A stretch of DNA of 64,000 nt from Gyrodactylus bullatarudis (Eukaryota > Platyhelminthes > Monogenea > Gyrodactylidea > Gyrodactylidae), in assembly GCA_012064415.1 (NCBI GenBank), contig SSNU01000120.1, positions 41,893 to 105,892 of the forward strand, given 5' to 3'. Position 1 is the first letter of the stretch, and every line of letters begins with the position of its first letter. Below the pieces are notes generated by a model, which saw only the letters and a list, made by a program, of their open reading frames with translations, was not told the origin of the DNA and made no database searches. The position numbers and the translations under genes are program-made. This document shows, in pieces, positions 52,771 to 64,000 of the stretch.

Positions 52771-55700
52771 ATGGTTAGCACATGTCATGAAACTCTGATA
52801 CTGCTATGCTTATTTTTGAATCTAGTCACATCTCAACATTGGTGGAATTACGAAAAAGAGATAAACCCTCGTTTATTCCCTGATTTTTGGCCCAAAGAGT
52901 ATATGCGTTTCACTCATGAAACGGAGAAATCTCCATATGGTGAATCTCCTAATGATGTAATCATTAATATTCCCAAAGCCGGTTTGGGAAATTTCATTGG
53001 ATTCTCTGTCAATGTAAGCTATGATTACGATTGGGTCGCATGGCCAGCTAAAAAAGGTCAAATTGTAAATTGCTTTCTAGGAGTCCCTTATGCTGCTCCA
53101 CCGAAAACCTCTTTGAGATTCAAAGTAATTAGATTTTAGTAATATTTAAGGAACCTTTGCCATCATATTTGGACACCAGATTCCCCTGGTACGCAAAGAA
53201 ATATCGACCTCTTTGTCCTAGACTTGAGATGAACGAAGCATTGCCTTATGACGAAGATTGTCTCTACCTTAATATTTTTACACCAAATGTATGTTCAATT
53301 ATATTAATGTTACATTTTGTAGTCTACAATTTTTGAAGAATCCAAGAATCTACCTGTTCTCGTGATAATTCCAGCAAACGAGAAGGTTATTTACAAATAT
53401 CAACCACAGGCATTGTCTACGTTTGGAATTATCGTTGTCACAATTGAATACCGTAGAGGCCCCTTTGGTTTTCTCTCTACAGGAGATTTCTCTTCAGTTG
53501 GAAATTATGGTCTTGGAGATCAGTTTTTAGCCTTGAAGTGGATTAAAACAAATATCAAATGGTTTAGGGGCGACTCTGACAATATTACTCTGATGGGAGA
53601 TGGCTCAGGAGCCACTATGGCTGGCATTCAAAAGTTGAATCCAAGTTCCCTTGAGATGAAACTATTCCAAAAGATGATCTACATGGGCAGCAGTGAGCTA
53701 AGCAAGAAAAATATCGCAGATCCAAACATATTTCAAATCCGAGACTATTCTTTCAAATTGGGACTAAGTCTTGGATGTATTTCTGATAATTCCTTAATGG
53801 AAACGATAGATAAAAAATGGATTCATGACTCAGAGCTGATTAGAAATGTTACTCTTGATGAAAATTTCCTGAAACATTATAAGCCATCGCCTAATTTGGA
53901 GATACAACCACAATTCGAATATCAAACGAGTAAAAATATTCATTGCTTACGCTATGAACAGGAGACTAGTAAGATCATAGAGGAAGCTAGGTAACCTGAA
54001 GTTCTTAATGATTCTTTAGAAAAATTAGAAATATTCTTGGCGGTACAGATCAAGTTTGGACCTCTAGCCTTGACGGTCTCACTGGATTTTTACCTTGGAC
54101 ACCTGAGAAGTTATTACAGATTGGTGGATATCCACAAATTCCCATCCTAGCCGGCTTCAATATGGACCAAAATTCCAAGGACTTGTCTAGAATTATGAAA
54201 GGTGTGATGATAAGTTGATATGAAAAAATATATTCCTAAGAACTGTTGGCATGTGAAGTAATTGGATTTAATTTCTAAGAATTCGGGTTCAACTATGAGG
54301 AGGAGATCACAGATCAAGTCTTTGATAGAGTCATCGAAAGGATCGTCTTATCAATGAGTATCTATCGTTACAATGAAACTGTTATGCACATTAAGGAACG
54401 TTATCGATGGCATCCGAATTTGAGGAATACTACAGCCATACGGGAAAAACTTATTCAAGTGAGTAATTTTGTCCTTTCTCGTAGTAAAATTAATTGAAAA
54501 AATCTTGTCAAAAATTGTCATTTTCAATCGAGATTTTGTATATCAGAAAAAACTTTAAAACATGTGGTTTTATAGGAAAAAATTCTCAGTTTTCGATCAT
54601 CTTCAAAATGAGATTAAGGCTGGGAAAAGTTGAAAATTTAGGCCTACTCTTTTCTCGATGTATTTTTAAGTAACTCGATAGGAGGTTGGTTGATAGTTGA
54701 AAATGGACAAGAGACAAAAATCCTGAATGAGTAATAAAACAGGTATCTGTATTAGAATAGAGACTTAATAAATCAGTCTCTTCTTTTGGACAATTTTCTA
54801 CTCAAACATGAAAACAGAAATTAGTTGTAGGAGGGTGGTATGTTCATTTGCATTTGTCAGTCATTGCATAAGTTGCTAAGTTGGTACTACATTACCTCTC
54901 AACTCATTTGCATTTGTACAAATAACATGAAACATTATTGGTATTGTGCACAAATGCAACACACAAAGAACGATGATTAATCAACAAATTTTCACTTCTT
55001 TGTGTCTACTCACAACTTGTCTGGATGAAAACAATTGAAAAAACCTTGTTTGTAATGAATCTGCATTCGAATGGCCTTTAATGGACATGCAGTATTTTTT
55101 AAAACAATGCTTTAGAGAAAGCCAAATTTTACCAGCCTTGATCTTATTTTGAAGATAATTAAAGACCTCTAATTAATTACCTCTAACACAATATGTTTTC
55201 GATTGAAAATGATAATTTTTGAGCATGCGTCAAGATTTTTTCAATGAATTTTACTACAAGAACTGACTGAAATTGAGATTTTTATTATCACAAAGGAAAA
55301 TGATCCAAAATTAACAAGTTTAACTTTTTCTTGAAAACCATGAGTTTCTCTTAACTTTTATGGCCTTATGATGATCCCAAATGTCAGTGCTGAATTGCTT
55401 CAAATCTTCGAAATCGATATAAATTTTTGAGCTTAAATAAAGTAGAAATTTCGTCCTGACTTTCCGGAGAAAAAATTGTAAAATTTCATCTTCAACATTC
55501 TTCATGTCAACTAGTTTTAGACTTAGGAATAAATCATTGCTTTAGTAAAGTTTAGTTATAAGTAGTTCCTTTAGTAAGCTTTTTATCCAAAAAATATTAT
55601 ACATTCATGGGTTTATTTATCAGAAGGGTGTAAGCGTTGTTGACAATTCGGCCTGACTGCTCTGTCACAGATACTTTACAACTGAATTTTAAAACCTTAA

Positions 55701-58700
55701 GAACGTTTAATCTAGAACAAAGTAAAGTGTACTGATAATCTTAGTGACTTAAAAGAAGCTCATTACTAGCCATGAACATTGTTGGTTATATGCTTTTTCA
55801 ATTTTTGTCTTTTGGCCCGCAGGTGATGAGTCATTGGAAGAGTATCTCGCCAATCTACCATCTCCTGGAGTTCCACAATAAAACCACAAACTACCTCTAT
55901 CAGTTCACTTATCGGAGTGAGAACGATTTGGAAACAGCATCTCTCGGTGAGTTATCGAAAACTAAGTTCATTTCATGAATAACAAGTACAAAAGCCATCT
56001 TTACATCGATATTAGAGAAAATATTGGAGCAAAAATCATCTTTCATGGTTCATTTCCGAGCGACAATGGTCCAAAAATTTTTCATTTAGGTGTAAAACTA
56101 GTTCACCTTATTTTGAAAATAAATCCCTCAACTTGACATTAAAATTGTGATTTTGTATAACATCCAAATTATGTTTCATAAAAGGAGGGATATTTTGACA
56201 AGTTCTTTTCAATTTATAGCTAGTAAAACCAGTAAAAATGATTTTTTTCTGCAAATACTTTGAATTTTGAACATGACACGTGTCAAATAATTCAAGGATC
56301 ATCGATCAAATGAGATCAAATCCTTACATTTTTTAGAATAGTGAAATTAAGACTGAATTCGAAATCTACGAAAACTTTAAAACCATTTCTGCAGAGAAAT
56401 TCGATCTGATGAAATAATAGAACTGAAATAGTAATTTTTTTGAAATTACCATTTTTAAGTTTACGTGGGTCAATTATTTTTGTGGCCCTCGTAAAATTAT
56501 AAATAAGACTCAAATTTCGTCATATTCAGTTGTAACCCATTTTTTCTTTTCCAAGGCATTCACGAGGAAGCCCATTTGCCATTCCTTTTTGGCTATCCTT
56601 TTTATTCCAGAGAGTTTTGGGTTCAAATGAAGCCAACTGGTCAAAATCTAACCACTGATAACTGGCTAAACTATGTCTATGAGGATATTACTCCTAGACA
56701 TTTCAATTATCCCAAAGATACCAACGTCTCCGAGACTGTGATGATGCTATGGACGAACTTTGTAAAATACTCCAATCCAACTCCGATTCCAGTCAAGAAT
56801 ATTTCATGGAGTCCGTATCATCCTGATGAAAGAAATTTTCTCCATTTATGGTACAATAGTTCAATGAAATATGACCATGAAAACGAGAACTTGATCAACT
56901 TTTGGCATCGACAATTCCCTGAAATATCGCAACCAATTAAAAGTAAGATCTTCTTTTTCCTGCCAAAGTTTTAAACTGCATTAGTGGAACTGCTTTATTC
57001 TCCCAGGGATATGGATATGTTGCCATTGATCTGGTTACTCTTGACTACCCGGTAGCCTTATTACGAGTAAAAAATCTGAAATCAATTAAACTTGTTAGTA
57101 CTTAGTTTAAAGAGTCCCCGGGGATCTATTTATTCGTAGAATGATAAGAATTATAGATTATTTGACAAAATTTCAAATCTAGAGTTGGCGCTAAATTCTC
57201 GAATTTTGAGTTTAAATTTCAACGGGAGAGAGAGATTAAAAGTTGATTTTTAGTATCACAATATGACAAGGAAACCTTATATCACTTCGAAAGTTTTAAT
57301 GAACTCGTAATTTTGTTTAATCAAAACTTCATCGATTTTCGAGCAGTAAAAATTAACTTTGGATCACTCTCTCACTTTAAAATCGAATTTAAAAAAATCG
57401 GAATTTGGCGCCAAATCGAGATTTGAAATATGCTATGATTGATTTTATCTTCTTATGGTTAAAATGTGTCCCTTATGATCAACATTCCAAAAATCTTGTC
57501 TTGATGATTGAGAATTTTGTTAACATCATAAATTCCCATCTTCATATATTAACTAACCTGACAATAAATACGTTAACGTAAATATTGATATTTTCGAGTG
57601 AGTATATATATGCTGATGTACTGATCCTGTAGTAATAAATAATATTAGTTAAATAATTATTTGTTTAGAAAATTTAAATTGAAGGAAGATTTATTAAAAC
57701 CAAATGTACATTTCTTGAAGCATCATCAGTGGTAATTCTTCAAAAATGATACAAGTTAAAAGATTCATTCAAGATAATAATTTACAAATAATGAAAGAAA
57801 TAATAAAGTCAAAGAAAATAAGAATAGAATGCAAGCTGAAAAAACACCAAAACTCTCCAATAAATAGCAACAGTGGAGAGAAAAGTGGAAAAGCTAACAT
57901 TGGCCAAGGTAGTTGAAGATTATAGGAATAGTTTTTTTGAACACAAAGATCATTATTTGTTAATAAATAATTTGCTCATTAATAGTTAGTAGTAGTAATT
58001 AATAGTAATTTACAACTTGGAAATATTATTCAGAGAAAAAACTCCTTTTATTAAGCCCAATGTTTTTATGCTACTCCAACTTGAATTCGTTTGGATGAAT
58101 TCATCAAGGTTTGTTTTTATTTTCTTTTTTTTTGTTATAAAGTATGATTTTATTGATTTATAAAAGATAAAATAAATAAATATAAATACAAATATATATA
58201 CACAGCATCTCTGGATATAATATGGCGGTTCGATAAAAAAAATAAAAAAAAAATTAATAATAATTTGATTAATCTATGTTCATGAAATATGTGTAATGAG
58301 TATTGTAGAAATATATAAACCTTTCAAGAAATTTCATTAAACATTCTGGGATTAATGAAGATTAGCATAAAGGAGACTCTTAGAATAATCAAGTTTGGAC
58401 CTAATGTGTGACATTATTTTTTTTTTTGTTAGACAAGTTTATTTTTGAAAAGAAAATATAAATATATAAAATAAAATGTAAATCTGTTCATAAGTGTTCA
58501 TAATGGTCAATACAATCTATCTGTTTTTGTAGGCAAAGCAAATTGTTTTTTTTTTTTTTAATAAGAAATAAAATGCTAATAAATCTGTAAGAAATTCGTT
58601 ACTCATCTGGCTTTTGAAGATGAGAATAAAGAAGAGACATGGAATAGTCTAATTTTGATCTTATGTGGGACATAATTTGTTTTAAATTTGTAAGATTTTC

Positions 58701-60620
58701 ACACTCGGCCAATTCAAATTTTGAATAAATAGATTTAAAAGTAGACAACAGAAAATTATCTTCAAATTTTTCCTTACGGAAGTGGTAGCTATTTTGACAT
58801 GAGGCATAAGATTCAGTAAATTTTTTTACTACAAATGCACATCTGCGCACCCAGAGTGGTTGAAGCCCTGAGACAGAAATGAGTGCATTATAAGAGTCAA
58901 GGTGAGGGAAAATAGAATGTAGGAATCTATATTGGATCCTTTCAATTTCCAAACATTGAGAATTATTAATTTTAGGTAATATTGGAAAAATATAATCAAA
59001 AAGAGGAAGTATGAGTGATTTGTAAGCTTTCAATCTTACATTAGACGAGAAACAGAATTTTTTTATTGTGAAAATTTGTGACTTAATCCTAGGCAGACTA
59101 GAGAAAGGATCAATTTTTAAATTAGAGTTAATACTGAAACCAAGGTCTGAAGTAAAGGAGACAATTTCTCCAGGAAGTAGAAGCAATTCCATGAGGGTTG
59201 CAGGGAGACCCGATGGGAGCATAATTTTGCATTATAGTTTTAATATTAGTTAGGTCGTGACAGTCTGATATTTTATATTTTTTATCAATCATATTATATG
59301 ATGATAGTAAATAGTGATTTGAAAAAGTGGGGTTTCTGAGGTTATATGAGTTTTCAAATAAGTTAACAGATTTAGCAAATGATTTAACAATAATAGCATA
59401 TCTTCTAGCCCAGAGACTAATATGCGAGAATTATAAGATTCTTCTGTGCCAATTCACATGAAATCAAATGTTAAAATAATTATAGTGATTGAATGAATCT
59501 TCTACAGTTTGTATCGGTCCGATGTCGACTAATTATAATTTCAAGTTAACATTTTCATTCTTAAAACTCTGAAAGTTAAAAATTCTACCTCTAATATCTA
59601 CGGACTCAAAGTGGGTCAAGACCAGATATATAGATAGTTTTAACAATTCATGTCCTATTGTTCCACCAGTGGAACACAACACTTTCTTGAGCGACATTTT
59701 GAACTGAAATAAACCAATAAAAGTTGTGGAAATTCGAAAATTTTTAAATTCACAGAAATTCGTGATTATTTTTGGAAATCGAAAAATTTGAATTTATTGA
59801 TTAGCACGATGGGGAATGATCCAAAATTTAAAAGTTTAACTTTTTCTTGAAAAGAGTAGTATCCTTTCTTCCTCCACGGTCCAATTCAAATTATTTTTCT
59901 AATGCTGATCTCAAATATCAGCATTTAACTGCTCAAAAGTTGAAAAAGTTTTTATGGAATTGGAAAAATAAATTTTTTCCTCACTTTCTGAAGAAAAATA
60001 TTGAGTTTTTTGTAAAAAAGGTAAATTCTCATCTTCGTGTCAATTAGGTTAAGTTTGTGCGATAAAAAAAATAATTTGGGTTAAATTTACAGTTTTAATC
60101 TATTTTTATTTCTTTAGTATCATCACAGAGATATTACTATCCAATCGTGAACTGGCAAAAGGCCCTGGCCTACATGTCCACTATCCTGATAATAATCTTT
60201 TTGATTATGGTAATCTCATCCATTTGCCTGACTAAGGATCCAAATTCAAAGCTCGATTCTTCGCGTAAATGCACCAGAGCCAACCATGATAGTAACCCTG
60301 AGAATTTCAAGAATTTCTTTCATGACCCCCTCAATACTACAGAATATGTTAATGAATCAATGTGCTCATTGAATAACCTTGTCAAATATCCGCCAAACCA
60401 TTCGAATGATACAAACCAGATGAACACAGCCAAACGATTACAAGCTGTATATCACCAAAATACCACTGGCTATCGACGCAGCATTAACAGTATGAACAGA
60501 AACCCATCGCATCATAGTTCTGTGCCTGAGTTCTTGAATCATTCTGCTAATATTTATGCATCGAGCAATCTAAGACGATTTGATTCACCTGTTATCTCTG
60601 ATTATCATACAGAAATTTGA
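52771..60620 (+). CDS. Neuroligin-like cholinesterase-domain adhesion protein (8 exons, 844 aa)
   Basis: Exons: 52771-53124, 53151-53288, 53323-53990, 54020-54201, 54280-54458, 55823-55946, 56556-56942, 60118-60620, in phase throughout, with introns of 26, 34, 29, 78, 1364, 609 and 3175 nt. A signal peptide (residues 1-20, LILLCLFLNLVTS) is followed by a carboxylesterase fold: FLGVPYAAPP, EDCLYLNIFTPN, YRRGPFGFLS, GNYGLGDQFLALKWI. The nucleophile elbow reads GDGSGA, so the catalytic Ser is Gly (about residue 258), as in neuroligins. The acid residue is Gln (GFNMDQ, about 437). TM about 694-716, then a 128-residue tail ending HTEI, a class I PDZ ligand. Length matches vertebrate neuroligins (about 840). 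Gliotactin-type junction protein is the main alternative. Confidence 0.88.
54480..55260. repeat. Inverted-repeat element in neuroligin intron 5
   Basis: The left end 'gtagtaaaattaattgaaaa' with 'gtcattttcaatcgagattt' is inverted at the right end ('ttcgattgaaaatgataatt' … 'attttactac'). The element spans about 780 bp and has no ORF. The adjacent 55.26-55.5 kb resembles 59.75-60.05 kb ('atgatccaaaatt', 'agtttaactttttcttgaaa'), a further decayed repeat family. Confidence 0.55.
57140..57560. repeat. Foldback-family repeat in neuroligin intron 7
   Basis: Two arms with opposite order of the family blocks: 'gttggcgctaaattctcgaa' and 'gaatttggcgccaaatcgag'; 'ttaaaagttgatttttagta' and 'tcatcgattttcgagcagta'. 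The right end reads 'aattcccatcttcatatatt'. Substituted but clearly a palindrome of the 15.9 kb type. Confidence 0.6.
58126..59450 (-). mobile_element. Old LINE 3' end split by a young LINE insertion
   Basis: Minus-strand remnant in neuroligin intron 7. The C-terminal coding part reads SLWARRYAIIVKSFAKSV … NSYNLRNPTFSNHYLLS … DLTNIKTIM (59450 down to 59236). After an interruption it resumes with SHIRSKLDYSKSLLYANLH and stop (58411 to about 58345), then a 3' UTR resembling that at 63.6-63.8 kb ('cagcatctctggatataata', 'gattaatctatgttcatgaa'). The interruption is the 815-bp young LINE, so the old element is the target. Confidence 0.8.
58418..59233 (-). mobile_element. Young 5'-truncated LINE copy 1
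   Basis: Same sequence as 61271-62086 at a constant offset of 2853 with one substitution seen (actcatctgg versus aatcatctgg). It encodes the LINE C-terminal region: DLGFSINSNLKIDPF, SLILPLFDYIFPILPKIN, IERIQYRFLHSIFPHLDSYN, SGLQPLWVRRCAF and KLDYSMSLLYSHLQKPDE. It ends in the 3' sequence 'gtctaac' and an A tail (minus strand). Flanked by the 6-bp target duplication cattat (58412-58417 and 59230-59235). Lacks the RT catalytic part, so dead on arrival. Confidence 0.85.
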
Positions 60621-60959
60621 GCTGATCTGTTTTATTAAATAAATTTTTTTTTCTACTTTTTACCTATGCATAGATGACGATTTGTTTTTCCTTAATTGTA
60701 TTTGTAATAACATATTAAGTATAAGTAATTAGTATTACAGATAAAATCCTGAACATGAGTGATAATTTTGAGATAGAATTTTTAAGTGTGAACATACTCT
60801 TACGATACTAATTTTAATTCGCCTATATACTTACGAGTAGTTATGTGTAATATAATAAAATATTTGCGTTATTGAATAATAACTGCCATGTAAAAATAGT
60901 CTAGAGTAATGCCAGACAGATCCAAGACGACAAAAAGCTGCGGAAGAACCTTTTTCATT

Positions 60960-61268
60960 ATCTCAACTCTAACAATCTTTTAACTTTCCTCGAGAAATTC
61001 CAACTCGAGAATTTTTGAGTCAATGAAAGTTTTTACAGTGATAGCACATCTTCGTAACCAAAGGGGATTCAACCCTGAGGTTGAGAAGCAATCATTTTAT
61101 GAACCTAGGTCAGGATAAAGAAAGAATAAAAATTTGAATTGAATATGCTCAATTTTATGATACTCAGTGATGGGACTAAATGTCAAATATAGTCAAGATA
61201 ACTAAGAACTGGTGCTTTGTAAGCTTTTAGTCTTTGGTTAAGTGATTCAGAGAATTTTAAAATTGAGT
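60960..61268 (-). pseudogene. Decayed LINE ORF2 C-terminal fragment
   Basis: The minus strand reads YSILKFSESLNQRLKAYKAP then VLSYLDYI, and further on SQPQG … PFGYEDVLSL in shifted frames with stops. This corresponds to the FSSNVRLKAYKSLILPLFDY and LQPLWVRRCA blocks of the young LINE copies. The young copy 2 abuts its 5' side. Confidence 0.65.
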
Positions 61269-61270
61269 AA

Positions 61271-62400
61271 TTTTTTTTTTGTTAGACAAGTTTATTTTTG
61301 AAAAGAAAATATAAATATATAAAATAAAATGTAAATCTGTTCATAAGTGTTCATAATGGTCAATACAATCTATCTGTTTTTGTAGGCAAAGCAAATTGTT
61401 TTTTTTTTTTTTAATAAGAAATAAAATGCTAATAAATCTGTAAGAAATTCGTTAATCATCTGGCTTTTGAAGATGAGAATAAAGAAGAGACATGGAATAG
61501 TCTAATTTTGATCTTATGTGGGACATAATTTGTTTTAAATTTGTAAGATTTTCACACTCGGCCAATTCAAATTTTGAATAAATAGATTTAAAAGTAGACA
61601 ACAGAAAATTATCTTCAAATTTTTCCTTACGGAAGTGGTAGCTATTTTGACATGAGGCATAAGATTCAGTAAATTTTTTTACTACAAATGCACATCTGCG
61701 CACCCAGAGTGGTTGAAGCCCTGAGACAGAAATGAGTGCATTATAAGAGTCAAGGTGAGGGAAAATAGAATGTAGGAATCTATATTGGATCCTTTCAATT
61801 TCCAAACATTGAGAATTATTAATTTTAGGTAATATTGGAAAAATATAATCAAAAAGAGGAAGTATGAGTGATTTGTAAGCTTTCAATCTTACATTAGACG
61901 AGAAACAGAATTTTTTTATTGTGAAAATTTGTGACTTAATCCTAGGCAGACTAGAGAAAGGATCAATTTTTAAATTAGAGTTAATACTGAAACCAAGGTC
62001 TGAAGTAAAGGAGACAATTTCTCCAGGAAGTAGAAGCAATTCCATGAGGGTTGCAGGGAGACCCGATGGGAGCATAATTTTGCATTTATCTCTATTGATA
62101 TAATGCCTCATGGCCTCAAGGGAATCTTTAAGAAGGGAGAAGTTGTGGTTTATTTTAATAATGTCAAGTGCATTATTGACTTTAAAGATGAATTTCAAAT
62201 CATCAGCATATTTTAAAAGGACACGAGAGTTTATTTGAGTCAGATTTGAAAGGGGATTAATTTTAAGTCCATTAGATATACTGAAACCAAGGTCCGAAGT
62301 TAAGGAGACAATTTCTCCAGGAAGTAGAAGTGATTCCAAGAGGGTTGCAGGGAGAACGCATGGGAATTGCAACATTTTATTGAATATGTAGAAATATTGA
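61271..62400 (-). mobile_element. LINE copy 2, rearranged reverse transcriptase
   Basis: Contains the 815-bp unit shared with copy 1 and extends further 5'. The frame 61452-62420 carries VLLKYADDLKFIF (RT motif C), RDKCKIMLPSG and the C-terminal block. Upstream of YADD, where motif B should be, it has instead a diverged second copy of the downstream PATLMELLLLPGEIVSFTSD-like segment (LPATLLESLLLPGEIVSLTS). RT motifs A and B are therefore missing and the element is a rearranged, inactive copy. Confidence 0.75.
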
Positions 62401-62420
62401 GAGTTTGTAATGGTAAACAC
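61452..62420 (-). pseudogene. LINE RT frame with internal duplication (322 codons)
   Basis: Open throughout but chimeric. The order is segment X' – YADD palm motif – segment X – C-terminal domain, where X and X' are homologous pieces of about 100 bp (61975-62075 versus about 62250-62360). A functional ORF2 would have endonuclease and RT blocks 1-5 before YADD. It differs from copy 1 at its last residues (QKPDD versus QKPDE). Confidence 0.75.
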
Positions 62421-63395
62421 TCATATTATAATTCAAAAAATGATAAGATCCAAAAGCAAGACGAGGCATCCTGGGTTCCTGTAATTGGCACATCAGCTTA
62501 AGGTGCTTCAGCAGAATTAGTCACTAATACATACTGAGTAGAGATAGATCGCAAAGTGTGCAACGACAACAAGCCAGGTGCTAATTCAATTCAAACTTTT
62601 ATCTCACAGTCAGAGGTTTAACTTTATTGAATGTAAAAGGTCTCAAAAAGGGGACTTATTCAGTCAAATGTAAATTAGAGTAAAGAAGAAAAGATGTTTA
62701 TTCTTTATTTTTTAACCGAACCAAGATGTATTACTCATATCATTATTATTTTAAACTTCTACGCTTTTGTACAAATCTTTAGTTTCTTTTTACTTTTTTC
62801 AATACAGATTTATTTCTAACAAAAAGTCGAATCCTGAAATTTTTCTCAAATTTCGTAAAATAAATCGTATTCTTCACAATGTTTATAATATAAATTATGT
62901 GTATTACACACCTGTTATAAAATCCCAAGATTTTGATTATAATAATTATTATTAATAATATAACATCAGAGTGAATTATAAACATTTTAAGTGTTTCAAA
63001 TTTCAGGCCTAGAAGAGAGATCATAATTATTCGTGGACTCGTGTCAGATTGTAAACAATACATTCATTATTTGACCTCTACAACAATGTGAAAAACGGGG
63101 GCAAATGTAAACATGGACTCTGTAGAATGGAATGTGGGAGCAGATACATATTTTATTAATAAGATGTCAGCCCCCGCTTAATTTTTCATTAATTACGCAA
63201 TTCTTTTTTTTATTAATGAATCTGTGTTTGTATGTGTGAATTCGTTGGTAGTTCAACATGTCATTAAAAATGATCTCATTGTTTATTTTTAAAACGAGAC
63301 ATCTGCATTTTTGTCCATTTCGATTAATGAGGTCGATTACATATGGCGAACCAATATCCCAATTGGATCAAGAATAAATGAACACTGGTGTTATT
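62421..63395. other. AT-rich spacer, no gene recognised
   Basis: Short AT-driven frames only. The low-complexity tract near 62930-62960 (ataataattattattaata) is the only notable feature. No repeat ends or coding motifs were supported. Confidence 0.45.
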
Positions 63396-64000
63396 TTTTT
63401 TGTTAGAAATTCTAAATTTTAAAGAAGATTTTATACTTTCTTATGCTATGTTTATTTTGTGTTTTCTATATTTCTACAAATATAAGTGTTTTGTCTAACA
63501 AAAGAAATTGAGCTCACATTTTGAGTATCAAATTCAACGAGAAGAAGAGAGTTTTCACATATCGGAAAGAATGGAGAAAAAGTTTTTGTGCATGTCTTTT
63601 TTGTATGGTTTTATTGAGTTAGGAAAGTAAAAATAAATAAATATAAATACAATATAGCATCTCTTGATATAATATGGTGGTTCAAAAATAAAATAGTTTG
63701 ATTAATCTATGTTCGTGAAATATGTATAATGAGAATTGTAGAAATAAATAAGCCTTTTTTTGGTAGAAATAGAATCTATATTGAAAAAATAAATACAAAA
63801 ATAAAAATAGGACATTAATCGATCTCGTGTTTGTTAAAGGTAGGAAGAACATGAATTATGAATGAGTTTTTAGTGAATTGAGTTTTGGCAGTTGATCTGA
63901 AAAATTAAATCGAAAATCACTAGGTTACTTCTACTTAATGAAGATCAGGGTATAGGAGAGATTTTGAGTAGTCAATTTTAGAGCGAATATGTTTAGTAAT
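63396..64000 (-). mobile_element. LINE 3' end running off the window
   Basis: At the right edge the minus strand reads ITKHIRSKIDYSKSLLYPDL-H then stop (about 63990 to 63925), the conserved C-terminus of this LINE clade. Its 3' UTR resembles 58.13-58.40 kb ('aataaatataaatacaatat', 'gatataatatggtggttc', 'gattaatctatgttcgtgaa') and a 'gttag' plus T-run end lies near 63393-63406. The rest of the element is outside the window. Confidence 0.7.

Noticed and set aside
53362..53994. Carboxylesterase enzyme annotation for the neuroligin-like gene
   Set aside because: The catalytic Ser is Gly and the acid residue is Gln, and a TM segment plus PDZ ligand follow, so an active hydrolase is unlikely.
58081..63990. 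CRISPR array or prokaryotic operon structure
   Set aside because: Repeats here are LINE copies and AT-rich 3' ends without regular spacers, and the surrounding genes are spliced metazoan genes.

Overview
This is a window of AT-rich animal nuclear DNA. The evidence is a set of intron-containing metazoan genes (P2X receptor, ODAD2/ARMC4, Ras, a neuroligin-type adhesion protein, and a PSMG4-like proteasome chaperone) set among non-LTR retrotransposons, Tc1/mariner, Merlin and piggyBac-type DNA elements and many foldback repeats. Many introns are extremely short: 23, 26, 28, 29, 31, 31, 32, 34, 34 and 35 nt by direct reading. Introns averaging about 26 nt have been reported in dicyemid mesozoans, so a dicyemid/orthonectid-like animal is a reasonable guess. 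ODAD2 implies motile cilia, and the neuroligin-like gene implies cell-adhesion or junction biology. No species can be fixed from the sequence alone.

Layout. 1-5.2 kb: AT-rich, two unrecognised short ORFs and decayed repeats. 5.2-9.0 kb: a defective LINE (ORF1, endonuclease, remnant RT) inserted in a foldback element. 9.4-17.3 kb: a cluster of small Ser/Lys/Asp-rich genes, including a near-perfect head-to-head inverted duplication (10970-12214), mixed with a piggyBac-like MITE and a large palindrome. 17.8-19.7 kb: a LINE fragment with a long open RT frame. 22.2-25.0 kb: an acidic small protein and an intronless P2X receptor. 26-28.4 kb: a Merlin/ISXO2-like element nested in a foldback repeat. 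28.45-29.94 kb: a Tc1/mariner-like element with 68-bp perfect TIRs and an open transposase frame.

29.9-38.6 kb holds the most unusual content: an array of eight copies, intact and broken, of one small gene family on the minus strand. Each protein starts MSDKVPEE-like, has an acidic middle and ends in a basic tail (RAAPVRKREKRKAQ). Upstream boxes are shared between copies. One copy carries the mariner element at its 3' end and another has a foldback element between promoter and ORF.

40.1-60.6 kb is a compact conserved block: ODAD2 (minus, 16 exons, about 1047 aa), divergent from a PSMG4-like gene (plus), then Ras (minus, 5 exons), divergent from the neuroligin-like gene (plus, 8 exons, 844 aa). 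One ODAD2 intron hosts a Cys/Gly/His-rich gene on the opposite strand and another small ORF. The last neuroligin intron carries a young truncated LINE inserted in an older LINE. 60.9-64 kb is LINE debris.

Exon joins were made by eye from GT..AG sites, reading frame and protein-family memory. Transposon families were assigned from motifs and TIRs without database searches.
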